A stretch of DNA of 64,000 nt from Tipula vernalis (taxonomy: Eukaryota > Arthropoda > Insecta > Diptera > Tipulidae), in the NCBI GenBank assembly GCA_958295665.1, contig OY282558.1:37531045-37595044 (forward strand), given 5' to 3'. Both the position numbers and the translations under genes were made by a program. A model generated the notes under the pieces. The model saw only the letters and a list, made by a program, of their open reading frames with translations, did not search any database and was not told where the DNA came from. Positions within the stretch are counted from its first letter, which is position 1, and each line of letters opens with the position of its first letter. Below are positions 12,443 to 22,029 of the stretch, piece by piece.

Positions 12443-14805
12443 GATGAGAAATTTGCCTACTAATGGATTTATTTTAACGTTTGATGAGTTTACATCATTG
12501 CGTAATAGAAGATATTTGAATATAAATCATAAACTAGCGAAGTTATGATCGCCTACCAAAAACTACGAAGTTTGTCAAAACTAGGTGAAAATGGAATTCA
12601 GAGAAACTGAAAGGTATTTAGATTTATATATCAAAAGCATGTGCAACAAAATCGACCAACGTTTAAATTTAAAGCCTTCCAAGCCTCTGAGGCATAATCA
12701 AAGTAGTATATTGAAGAGCATAACTCTTTTATATTTATATACATAATATAGTACATGGCATGAGCGCAGTTAATTTAATCAAAGTGTACATAATTACATT
12801 TATGAAAGTATACTAAGAGATGTAAAAAAGAAGAGGAATAAAACAAAGACACAAGATGTCTGAACGTTGAGGAATACGCCACTAAAATTATTATAATTGG
12901 TTAACAATAAATGTATTTAAAAGTTGTAGTGTGTTTAATTCTAAACAACTAAGGTCTGACGATTGAGGTCGTTATTGTAAAACATCGACCAATAAGTAAT
13001 TCACACCATCTTTGGTTAGTACCTTCAAACAACACCTGTCAAAATTTCATAACATTTCGATTCTTTATTGTCAAACTAGCGTAGTTTATGTGACGCTACC
13101 TTTACAATTTTCAAAACAATAGAAAAAATTAAGTTTCGTATATTAACAAAACATTGCTTTTGAACAAAATACTGTTCAAACTCAGCAATACCGTATAGCT
13201 TGAAAAGTGTTATTCGGACTCTGCTCAGCCGAAAATAATCGTTTGTTGGTGGTATCTAGATTCCAAACGCAGTCGTGCAGAGACAAATGATGCTGAATAC
13301 TCTGATGATTAAAATGAGGATGTTACTCCAGAAAACATTAAAAAAAACTCAAAATCGTGATTACGCTATATTCCATGAGCATTTGAGCATGAAAAAGCTT
13401 TTTTTTTTTTTCAAATGGATACCGCGTTTGCTGTTTATGAAATTTTGCCAGTTGTTTTATGAAGGTTGATACTAAACAAAGATAGTACCAATATATATGA
13501 GCCATCTGTTGGTTGGTCCCGGGACTTATTGATCGACGTGTTATCTCCAAACGAGTTTATTTCCAATTGCTGGATGTTTTGTTTCTATGAAAGTCATATC
13601 CGCTTGTAACTGTAATTTTTCACCATTCAATTCACCAATTATTTCACAGCTAAAATAATTTGAAATTTGCTTTCAGTATTGCGACTGTCTGTCAATATTT
13701 TTTAATGCCCAAACACTAAATTGATTGGGTAAGAAGCTAAATATATAACAGATTAAGCTTTAAATTTAAGACAAAAACAAAAGATTTTTTTTTATACGAA
13801 ATATAACGGTTTACGTATTAAACATATTTTTTGTTAAACAATCGTTTACATTTAAACCGCACCGCGTACATACGAAAATAACCCATCCAACCATATCGTG
13901 AAAACCAAAATAATAAAATGTTCAGTTCATATTTTTATTCGTTGTTGTTGTTGTTGTACCCTTTCACTGCTGTGTTATTGTTAAAAAAAGTTTTTCATAA
14001 TTTTCTTTGTTTCTTTGTCAGTATTTTGCTATGTTTTTCATGTGTGATATGATAATGTTTAAACATATACATCTACATTTTCTGTTATCTTGATTACAGC
14101 AAATAAAAACGACAGAGCTTTTAGATTTTCTTTCTCGAAATAATGAAAACAACAACAATTGGGTCTTTTTTTTTTTTTTTTTTGAAGCAAAAGCAGAACA
14201 GAAACAGAACCAAGAAAATATTTTTATTATTATTATTGTATCTGGAGTATGAACTAGAATTTATTATGATTTTCTCTTTAATAATTTATTATTATTACGA
14301 TTTTATGTTGTTGTTGTTGTTTCTAGTTCCACTCTTTAGAGATTTTTGAACTTTAGCTATGTGCTTTAAGCGGTACAGAGATGAGTTATTGTCATGTTAA
14401 ATAATTATTTATTTGTGGTGGATTATAATTTATTTTGGTTTTTGTGTATTTTAACTTCGAGTTATAATTTTGAATGATGTGGATGGAAAACAATATGATA
14501 AAGTACTAAGTGTAGTCTGGAGGCGCACGAACATTTGACAATTGGGTTTATCTGGTCAATAATACTTGATAACATTGAATATCTTTATAATATTTTCTTT
14601 ATTAACCCCAAGCGACCTATGTATAGACGAATAAATAATCAAGGCCTAATATGAAACTTAAAATGTAGTCCAGTTCGACGTTAGAAAAGAATTAGAATGT
14701 ACCGCCAGGTAAATTCAAACATGTAGCCAAAATGAGGAAAGTTTTTCATTGCTTGAAATACTGATTGGAACAAACTTAACGGTCTGAAAAACTATATGTT
14801 CACAT
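12443..14805. other. Non-coding DNA
   Basis: No gene is recognised. Frames around 13275-13550 are short and centred on a poly-T run. Short (GTT)n or (TTG)n runs lie at about 13940-13957 and 14308-14325, typical of fly introns. A frame around 14143-14349 arises from poly-T and TTA runs and is not considered real. Confidence 0.5.
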
Positions 14806-14965
14806 AAAGTCAACTCAAATTAACTTCAGCTTACTCCAACTCAAACGACAATCTATTTCCAAAATAAATTTCCAACAGAACTATTCATCCAATTCTAACT
14901 CAACCTCAGTTGAAATCTAACTCATCGCCAACTCAACTCCAAACACAACTCCCAAGTCAATCCTC
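14806..14965. repeat. Degenerate CAACTC-rich tandem repeat
   Basis: About 150 bases in which AACTC, CAACTCAA and CCAAC motifs recur at irregular short spacing (for example CTCCAACTCAAACGACAATC, ATCTAACTCATCGCCAACTC). The period is not exact. It looks like an old simple repeat. Confidence 0.5.
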
Positions 14966-15274
14966 AAATAAGTACATCAATGGCTTAATTACCATCGGTC
15001 CTAACTGAAATTTTCTTTAAAAATGATACTTTGACGCTGAAATGCAGAACTCAACGTATTGTACCTTTCTGGGTTATTGTTTAATCATAATTACTGAATA
15101 AATATACCTGAATTAATGACTAAAAACTATTTTTTTTGCGAATTTCCTCAAAATGTAACAAATGTGGGTCAGGGCTCTTGTCAATTAAGCCATCGATAAA
15201 TAAAAAATTGGTTAACGAGATCGAAAACTACGTGATAATATCACGTGTTAATAACCACGTCATGGTCAATTCGT

Positions 15275-15403
15275 ATGGCAGTTAAACGATCCTCTTCACG
15301 TAGAAGTTCCAAGAGCTTTTCAATTCTTCGCCTTAACAATTCTCCATCTAAACAGATTATCGTAAAAAAACTGCAAAACGGACAAGCCGTTGTCAGGATA
15401 CCG
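15275..15403 (+). other. Possible short coding exon ending in a splice donor
   Basis: A 43-codon frame begins ATGGCAGTTAAACG, is Ser/Arg-rich at the start (MAVKRSSSRRSSKSF) and ends with NGQAVVRIP. Its base composition is clearly less AT-rich than the neighbouring DNA. It runs into CCGTGAGTAAAG, where GTGAGT would be a good splice donor; otherwise it stops at TGA. No family is recognised. It could be a small host exon or a leftover of a mobile element, and only transcript data would tell. Confidence 0.3.
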
Positions 15404-15656
15404 TGAGTAAAGACAGACATCCAGGCTATTTATTATAGGTATTTATGCACGGTTTGTTTCAATCAAAAAAAAAAATTTACAAGCCGTTCAATCAATTCAT
15501 AATCTTTAAGGTTCATACCAAAATTATTAAAAACGGTAACACTTTGAAAGACCGGGAGAGAAAAAAACTTCTTCTACTTTTTTCACGTTTAAATCGAAAA
15601 TATTTTAACAGATAAAAATACAGAGATAGTTTATCACGGAAAAATTGTTTGGTACT

Positions 15657-15862
15657 TACACATTGTCACCAAGCCTAAAATACAAGCTTATAATCAGCAC
15701 ATTTACAAAAACAAAACGAAATAATGTAATAAAAAAATTGAAAATGATATCTGCCGTCTTACTTTGGTCACTGGGATAGTTATTGGTATAAAAGTAAAAA
15801 TCCAAATTATGCTCGAAATAAAGACCGAAAACAATTTTCTTTTTACTTTTATCAATTGACAT
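15657..15862 (-). other. Possible membrane-segment exon ending in a splice donor
   Basis: A minus-strand frame of about 68 codons contains a long hydrophobic stretch (IIFNFFITLFRFVFVNVLII, about 20 residues) and ends SLYFRLGDNV, directly followed by GTAAGT, a strong donor. A pyrimidine-rich acceptor-like sequence (TTTTCGGTCTTTATTTCGAG) lies inside the frame. No family could be assigned with confidence. A chance AT-rich frame beside a GTAAGT is a serious alternative. Confidence 0.25.
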
Positions 15863-16024
15863 TAAAAATTAAATAAAAAAACAAAAAACAAAAAATTCAA
15901 AATTATTAAACAAAAACTTGGTTTGAAACTATTCAATTTTAGTTATACCACCTGACAACAGATGCCAAATTGTTCTTTCTCTTTGTTGTTTTATTTTATT
16001 TCGAAAAAATAATTCGTGTTTATA

Positions 16025-16316
16025 GCTGATTTACATTCAACGACATTCGACGTCTGCAAAAAAATGAAACATAACATAGGAAAAAGTATAAAGACCAAAA
16101 GAGAAAAAAAAAATCATCTGCTTAAAAAAGTCAATCAGCCAGTCACCGGAGAAACAAACCCAAAAATCGTGTTCTATAATTTTTTGCAGAGGTCGAGTTT
16201 CATTTTTTTTCTGTAAAATCGTCGATGCGTGAATAAAATTTACTTTTTATGTGTAAAGAAAACGAATTTTTGATTTGACATCTGCATCTGCGAATTTTTT
16301 TGAATGTAAATCAGTC
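16025..16316. mobile_element. Small inverted-repeat element (MITE-like)
   Basis: The ends are exact inverted repeats of 15 bases: CTGATTTACATTCAA at the left and its complement TTGAATGTAAATCAG at the right. Weaker pairing continues inward (ACATTCGACGTCTGC on the left against GCATCTGCGAAT on the right). The 290-base interior has no coding capacity. No target duplication was seen, so the superfamily is unknown. Confidence 0.5.
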
Positions 16317-16698
16317 TTAATAAAACAAAATAATAATCACAAAATATTTATGTTTAATTTACAATAGATGGTGCTGTTCTAATCAATTTTGAGTATATGC
16401 TTAAATATCATAGACACATGGGTGCGATTCATACAACCGCAAAATCATTCATGATTGTTTAACTGTCAATTCTTAACTATGATTTACCCCAAAATTTAGA
16501 AAAGGAAATACTGGAAAACGAATTTCTAGAATATAAAATACCGAAAAATTAAATACTTTAAAAAATCTCGAAACTATTTAATTTATAATTTTTATTTTGG
16601 AAATACATGATATTCAAGATTTTATCCTTGCTACGCCACCCTTTTCTTTCATAACACTGTTTCTCTGTCTGTATATCATATTTAAATGTCAAATTTTC

Positions 16699-16735
16699 TT
16701 AACCCTTGTGTCTATACCCGGGCACCCGGGTGGCC
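16699..16735 (+). repeat. piggyBac left end: TTAA plus terminal inverted repeat
   Basis: TTAA at 16699-16702 is followed by CCCTTGTGTCTATACCC and then a near-palindrome GGGCACCCGGGTGGCC (16720-16735), one base away from the perfect palindrome found at 16908-16923. Confidence 0.93.
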
Positions 16736-16907
16736 ATTTCGATTTAAAATGCTCGTAACTTTTTCAATTTCACAGTTAGACTATCCCTACTCCTTGACAT
16801 CCAAGAACTACTTATTTTTTATTGATCTTTGAACAGAAGTTAACTAAAAATTATTGCTGAACTAAATTATTCGTTTACCAATATTATTACTCTTGTAGTC
16901 TATACCC

Positions 16908-16923
16908 GGCCACCCGGGTGGCC
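16908..16923. repeat. Internal palindrome of piggyBac left end
   Basis: ggccacccgggtggcc is a perfect 16-bp palindrome. It is preceded by TCTATACCC, so this is an internal duplicate of the left terminal region about 190 bp inside the element. It is probably a transposase binding site, by analogy with subterminal repeats of other piggyBac elements. Confidence 0.8.
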
Positions 16924-17096
16924 ATTTAAAAAAAACACTGAATATGCTATTTGTATAACATTTTATTGTTTAAATCAACATTTCATCACAGAAAAAATCA
17001 AAAATTATCACATAAATAATTCAGTTGGTTATTAAAAATATGTTTACAAAATAAGAAATTCAATTTGGTAAAAATTTACAAAAAAAATTAAAACTA

Positions 17097-19389
17097 TTAA
17101 CACTTAGAACACTTTATTTGAGTGTTCGTATGTTCTACACATACTGGTCTTCTACAGATACTACAGGGTTTCCGTGAATTTCGTCGTTTTTTGGGATCGG
17201 AAGACAAACAAATCCAGCATTTGCCAACTTGAGGAATTCGGCCATCGTTGTTGCGTAACACATTAGGTACTCCAGACGTTGTCAATTCCTGGTTTATTGG
17301 TACATAGAGCGGTTTACCAAGTATGCATTCTATCCCTGAACGTGAATTAAAATTTCTATATACATTTGGTATGGTTGATCGATCTGACACATGCGGTAGA
17401 GCTAATTGAAGCACAAGATCTTTCAAGAATTCTCGACGATTGTGTGTTTTGTTTGATCTAGCCGGGTTATTTTCTATGTAAATTTTGTAAGCCGCGACGC
17501 AAGCTACATCAATTATATTGTAAAAAAATGCTACAGGCCATCTTTTCGTCCTTCGTTTGGTTGTATAATGAGTGACCAGTTTGTCCATATTATCTACTCC
17601 ACCTTTTTTTCCATTGTAATAATGAATGATTTCCGGTTTTTTTTTGTCTCCAATTACTGAATCCGTATAATGCTGCGTAGATAATAATAATACACTCTTA
17701 TTTTTTTTGGGGACATACGAACAAAGTGTAATATTATCATCGCTGAATCCAAAAATTGACGAATAAATTTCCCGAGATCTGGACGGCAACATTTCTTTTG
17801 GAACATAGGGTTTATTTTTTTTTAATGTCCCGACTATTGATAAGTCCCAAGAGATCAATAAACGAGCAAGCGGCAATGTTGTAAAAAAATTGTCAGTTAC
17901 TATATTTCTCCCAGACCCTTTGAAACGGGCGCATAGGTCCTTGACAACCCGCTCTCCTTGATTGATTTCCCTGCCTGATGGTTGCTTACCCGTATATATC
18001 TGCCCCGTTATTGGGTAAGAGTTAGCAGCATCGCAAACCCACCATACTTTGATCCCATATTTTGCCGGTTTGGACGGCATATACTGGGTGAATCTTGTTC
18101 GTCATACACAAAAAATTTTTTTTTTATACTGAATACTGAATACTGAATACAGAATACAGAATACAGAATACAGAATACAGAATACAGAATACAGAATACA
18201 GAATACAGAATACAGAATACAGAATACAGAATACAGAATACAGAATACAGAATACAGAATACAGAATACTGAATACAGAATACTGAATACTGAATACTGA
18301 ATACTGAAACAGAATACAGATTCAGTATTCTGAATACTGAATACTGAATACTGAATACTGAATACTGAATACTGAATACTGAATACTGAATACAGAATAC
18401 AGAATACTGAATACTGAATACTGAATACTGAATACTGAATACTGAATACTGAATACAGAATACAGAATACTGAATACTGAATACAGAATACTGAATACTG
18501 AATTCAGAATACAGAATACAGAATACTGAATACTGAATACTGAATACTGAATACTGAATACTGAATACAGAATACTGAATACTGAATACTGAATACTGAA
18601 TACTGAATACTGAATACTGAATACAGAATACAGAATACTGAATACTGAATACAGAATACTGAATACTGAATTCAGAATACAGAATACTGAATACTGAATA
18701 CTGAATACTGAATACTGAATACTGAATAATGAATAATGAATACTGAATACTGAATACAGAATACAGAATACTGAATACTGAATACTGAATACAGAATACT
18801 GAATACAGAATACTGAATACTGAATTCAGAATACAGAATACTGAATACTGAATACTGAATACTGAATACTGAATACTGAATACTGAATACTGAATACTGA
18901 ATACAGAATACAGAATACAGAATACAGAATACAATATTGTGTTGTGAATATTGTGTCTCAATGTTTGCCTTTGAGGAGGATTTTGTCTCCATATCGATCC
19001 ATCTTTTCCTTTTAGATAAGGCGAATTATTACAATTTGCACTTCCAGTTTCTCCTTCGTCTTCAACTTCACTATCGCTGAAAATTTCTTCATCAGACACT
19101 TCAATTTGGACTTCATGATCTTCATAAACGTCCTCTATGTCTGAATCTTCCACGTTTCTATCCGCTGCTGTAGGAAGCCACTCATCTTCTGAGCCGTCGT
19201 CAACAAAATCAAGCACTTCTTCGTCATCGTCACATTCCTCTAATAAACGATTTAGGTATGCTTGTTGATCTTCATACGACAAACTAGGGCAAAAATGTGT
19301 ATATAAATGTAAAAAAACCGAACGGATCATCCAAATAATAAATCTTACCGTCTAAACTCAGCATTTGAAATGTCTCTGTGGTCCGCCAT
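17097..19389 (-). pseudogene. piggyBac transposase, two exons, broken
   Basis: DDD transposase of the piggyBac family. Exon 1 is 19389-19349 (MADHRDISNAEFR), followed by an intron 19348-19284 with GTAAGA donor and TTTGCCCTAG acceptor. Exon 2 opens with LSYEDQQAYLNRLLEE and the acidic N-terminal region typical of the family, up to DGSIWRQNPP near 18985. The heptamer array then replaces roughly the first third of the catalytic core. Coding resumes with DEQDSP near 18095. A one-base loss near 18080 shifts the frame before MPSKPAKYGIKVWWVCDAAN (first Asp). TDNFFTTLPLA (second Asp) and GGVDNMDKL (third Asp) follow. The protein ends in a Cys-rich zinc-binding tail (CWICLSS ... CSICRRPVC ... CSKC). 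All three Asp remain, but the protein cannot be whole. Confidence 0.93.
18126..18932. repeat. Heptanucleotide tandem array (ACWGAAT)n inside piggyBac
   Basis: About 115 head-to-tail copies of a 7-base unit, ACTGAAT or ACAGAAT on the plus strand, differing mostly at one position (T or A). Runs of one version alternate with mixed runs. Larger blocks repeat: the marker GAATTCAGAAT recurs near 18500, 18668 and 18823. Rare variants include GAATAATGAAT near 18726. Near 18304-18335 the pattern is disturbed, with a palindrome-like CAGTATTCTGAATACTG. Because 7 is not a multiple of 3 and the unit gives no stop on the minus strand, long artificial frames (YSVFSIQ, YSVFCIL heptapeptides) appear. These are not a genuine protein domain. 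Confidence 0.97.
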
Positions 19390-19650
19390 TTTATCACTCA
19401 CATATATATTTATTTACAAAAAAAAATCACTTTCGCAATCAACCTTTCCATTTGAATACCACACCTACTCTAATTTCCTCAGCTCACCTAAACGATTCTT
19501 TTCTGTTTTGTTTTACTAGCATTAACCGGGGATTCCCCATTTTTTATTTATTTTTTTTGTTTTATAACGTTTAAAATAGTATATTAAAATAAATAAAGGC
19601 AATAATACACTGGCAAATACAAACATTTTCGATATTAACAAGAAAATACA

Positions 19651-19717
19651 TGTGGCCACCCGGGTGGGTCGGGTATAGAATAGTGTATAATTTTTTGGGT
19701 ATAGACACAACGGTTAA
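19651..19717 (-). repeat. piggyBac right end: terminal inverted repeat plus TTAA
   Basis: Contains ggccacccgggtggg (19653-19667), two GGGTATAG motifs, and the end GGGTATAGACACAACGG followed by TTAA (19714-19717). It is the complement-matched partner of the left end. Confidence 0.92.
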
Positions 19718-19771
19718 ACCGCAAGAGCTACCGTCTTTCGGAAAACTCCGAAAGCATAAGCAACTTTCACA

Positions 19772-19883
19772 TAATTCCACTAGGTGTCACTAAATATTTG
19801 CTGCCAAGAATTGTATGATATTTACGTCCTTTTGAAAAACGTCAGTAATAATTTTTTTGATTGTGTAGTGACATCTAGTGGTA
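19772..19883. repeat. Inverted CCACTAGGTGTCAC motifs
   Basis: CCACTAGGTGTCACT at about 19772-19786 faces GTGACATCTAGTGG at about 19869-19882, an inverted pair about 82 bases apart. CTTTCGGAAAAC occurs on both outer sides (about 19733 and 19918) in direct orientation. The pair may be the ends of a tiny inverted-repeat element. The motif also resembles the CTCF core with one mismatch, but there is no evidence of binding. Confidence 0.4.
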
Positions 19884-20029
19884 ACCGTTCTGTACTTTTT
19901 CTTTGATCGTGCTGCCTCTTTCGGAAAACATAATCTACTAATCATAGATTGGTTGGTTGCGTCGTTGTGTGGTTGCGTAACACTGATTTTTTTTTTGTTT
20001 GTTTTTTAACATTGTTTTTATGTTGATCA

Positions 20030-20255
20030 TACGTCAAGTAACAGTTGCTACAAAATAGTTAGTACAAATTTGGGTGTCCGCATGGGAACAAGATGATGGA
20101 ACGAAACCTCGCCCCGCCCCTAAAAAAATAAACAATTCCTTACAGTTTTTCAGAAAACTTGCGGCGCCAATGGCGAACGCTGATTAGAGGCGGCGTATTC
20201 CGGGAAACTTGCCTTATGCTTGGTCGTACATACTAAATCAATCAATGAATCAAAT
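20030..20255 (+). repeat. LINE-like 3' end, copy 2
   Basis: Plus-strand relative of the segment at 9630-10275. It shares ACGTCAAG near 20032, the coding stretch VQIWVSAWEQDDGTK (about 20065-20110), CAGAAAACTTGCGGCGCC, GAAACTTGCCTTATGC and TGGTCGTACAT, and a tail of AATC-type repeats at about 20235-20255. About 430 bases present in copy 1 are absent. Conserved peptide with silent changes indicates that the family once encoded a protein ending here. Confidence 0.55.
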
Positions 20256-21170
20256 TGTATTGGTCGATTGTAGGATAGTTATTTTCATCGGATGTGCGTG
20301 GTGAGCACCAAATAGTTAACATTTTTCTGTTGTGTTGGTTGTTCGAGCGGTTATCACTGGCGTACATGATGACGTGATATCAATGGTATGCTTGAGGAGA
20401 GCGCGTATCTTCCCTTTTCTTCTGTGATTGTTGTTACCAATTCATTCAATAACGTGAATCATACAACAGGTCATATAACTAATATGCATTAAAAAATTTG
20501 TTCTTTATTTGTTTTAATTAAAAATGGGAATTTTGGAAAAACTTCATACCCGGGGGATGGGATAGATTTTTCTTGCGTCTTGTGTGATTTAATTTCAAAT
20601 TTTCCTGTCTGTCGTCTAATATACACTATTTAATCATCCTTAAACCTCCGCGTTGGTGATTTTTAAAGATTCCAACATTCACAGATATTAGAACGTTTTT
20701 CAAAAATTTATCCATCATTCATATTCCGTTTTCTTTATTTTACTCATTTTCGTTCTATTCTACAAGTTTTTGAAAAGATTTCGGAAAATTGGTTTCCACC
20801 GAAAAAAATGTATGGTCTGTTTTGCTTTCGAGCTTGTATATAAAAACAAAATTCCTGTTGTAATAGTGACCATACTTCCCGTTTTGTCAGTCACTTTATA
20901 CCCTCAATGATGCCTAATGACAGGTGCCGGGAAGACAGCTTCCCGAATCCATTTCGGAAGAGATTAACATTACTTCTAAGCTCGTTCAAAATTGATTTTT
21001 TTTATTCGTAAAAAACTTATAACAGTTTATTTGGCTTTTGAATTTTATTTTAATTATTTCAGAAGCCATCCCAATTAACTCTATCTGGTGAATTACACAA
21101 TTTGTCTACGCTACTACTGCCACTAGATAGTATATTTATTAAGCAGTTAACCGTTTATAGAATCATCATA
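20256..21170. other. Non-coding DNA
   Basis: No gene is recognised. There is a small hairpin at about 20928-20945 (GGGAAG, four-base loop, CTTCCC). Confidence 0.4.
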
Positions 21171-21176
21171 CAAATC

Positions 21177-21835
21177 GTGGAAAGATGGAAATGGGATTCT
21201 AAAATGATTTTTAGATGAAATTGTGAAATATGGCCAATTAGATTAGAACTTCTATGTTGTAGGTTTTGCAAATTTTGAGAGAAACACAATTAATAAAAAT
21301 ACAATTTGCTTTTAATTTTTATTAATAATTTATTTTATTATTTGGTTTACATATACAATTAAATTACAATTGTATTAAACTTAAACGTAACAAAAATACA
21401 ACATAATGTGGCATCTATGATGTTGTTTGTTGAGGTTGAACAGAAGGAAACAGAACAGAAGGAAGATGAGGTAGCGTGAACGTATTTTCGTAATAATATT
21501 CAAGTACGGATGTAAACGTGATTCCTGTCACAGGAGTAAGGTAGACCGTATTTAAAAAAATAGTGTCTACTACTGGTAGTGTAGACTCTCGGAATTAGAA
21601 ATATCATTTTAAAGTGTCATTTACTTCGTAAATCTCGAATTTCATTATAATCGTTTAAGGAATAGCCAAACTACATTCTATATGTACTTGGGCTCAATCA
21701 TACAGGCAATTCTAGAATTTTATTAAAAAATCATTTTAGAATCAGCCATTGCACATGTTGGATTTCACTAAAATCGGTTAAGAAATAGCCAGGTCCTGGA
21801 CTTCATCCGAAATCCATTTTAGAATCCAATTTCCA
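21177..21835. mobile_element. Inverted-repeat-bounded segment, possible MITE
   Basis: GATGGAAATGGGATTCTAAA near 21184-21204 pairs with the complement of TTTTAGAATCCAATTTCCATC near 21807-21827, about 20 of 22 bases. A further partial copy, CATTTTAGAATC, lies near 21732. On the minus strand the interior has an open frame of 58 codons (about 21597-21422) including VVDTIFLNTVYLTPVTGITF and ending at a stop. The frame matches no family known to me. Confidence 0.4.
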
Positions 21836-22029
21836 TCACTCATGCCAAATTTCTCTAAAATCGCTTGAATAATTTTCGAAACAATTTTTAAAAGAACTTT
21901 AATTTACTCAATTTTTATTTTGTGGTGTAAGCGGTTTGACTTCTAACATGTCCATTTAATGCAAAATTAAAGGAAATGGGTATTATTTTAAAGAACATGA
22001 AATCGAAATAGTGGCTATGACCACTGAAA

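Larger units (their letters stand above)
16703..19713 (-). mobile_element. piggyBac-family element with TTAA target duplication
   Basis: The 3011-bp element is bounded by TTAA on both sides (16699-16702 and 19714-19717), the piggyBac target. Its ends are inverted repeats: CCCTTGTGTCTATACCC at the left, and the complement of CCGTTGTGTCTATACCC at the right (one mismatch in 17). Just inside each end is a palindromic block, cacccgggtggcc on the left (about 16724-16735) and ggccacccgggtggg on the right (19653-19667). A further copy of TCTATACCC plus the palindrome ggccacccgggtggcc lies at 16899-16923. The interior carries one minus-strand transposase gene with an intron, disabled by deletion, a tandem repeat and a frameshift. 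The ends look usable by a transposase supplied elsewhere. Confidence 0.95.

Noticed and set aside
18126..18932. CRISPR-like array
   Set aside because: The unit is 7 bp with no spacers, in animal DNA inside a transposon.
18008..19330. A single 440-residue protein with YSVFSIQ repeats
   Set aside because: The repeats come from the 7-bp array. Only the ends are piggyBac transposase, and the correct start is at 19389 via an intron.
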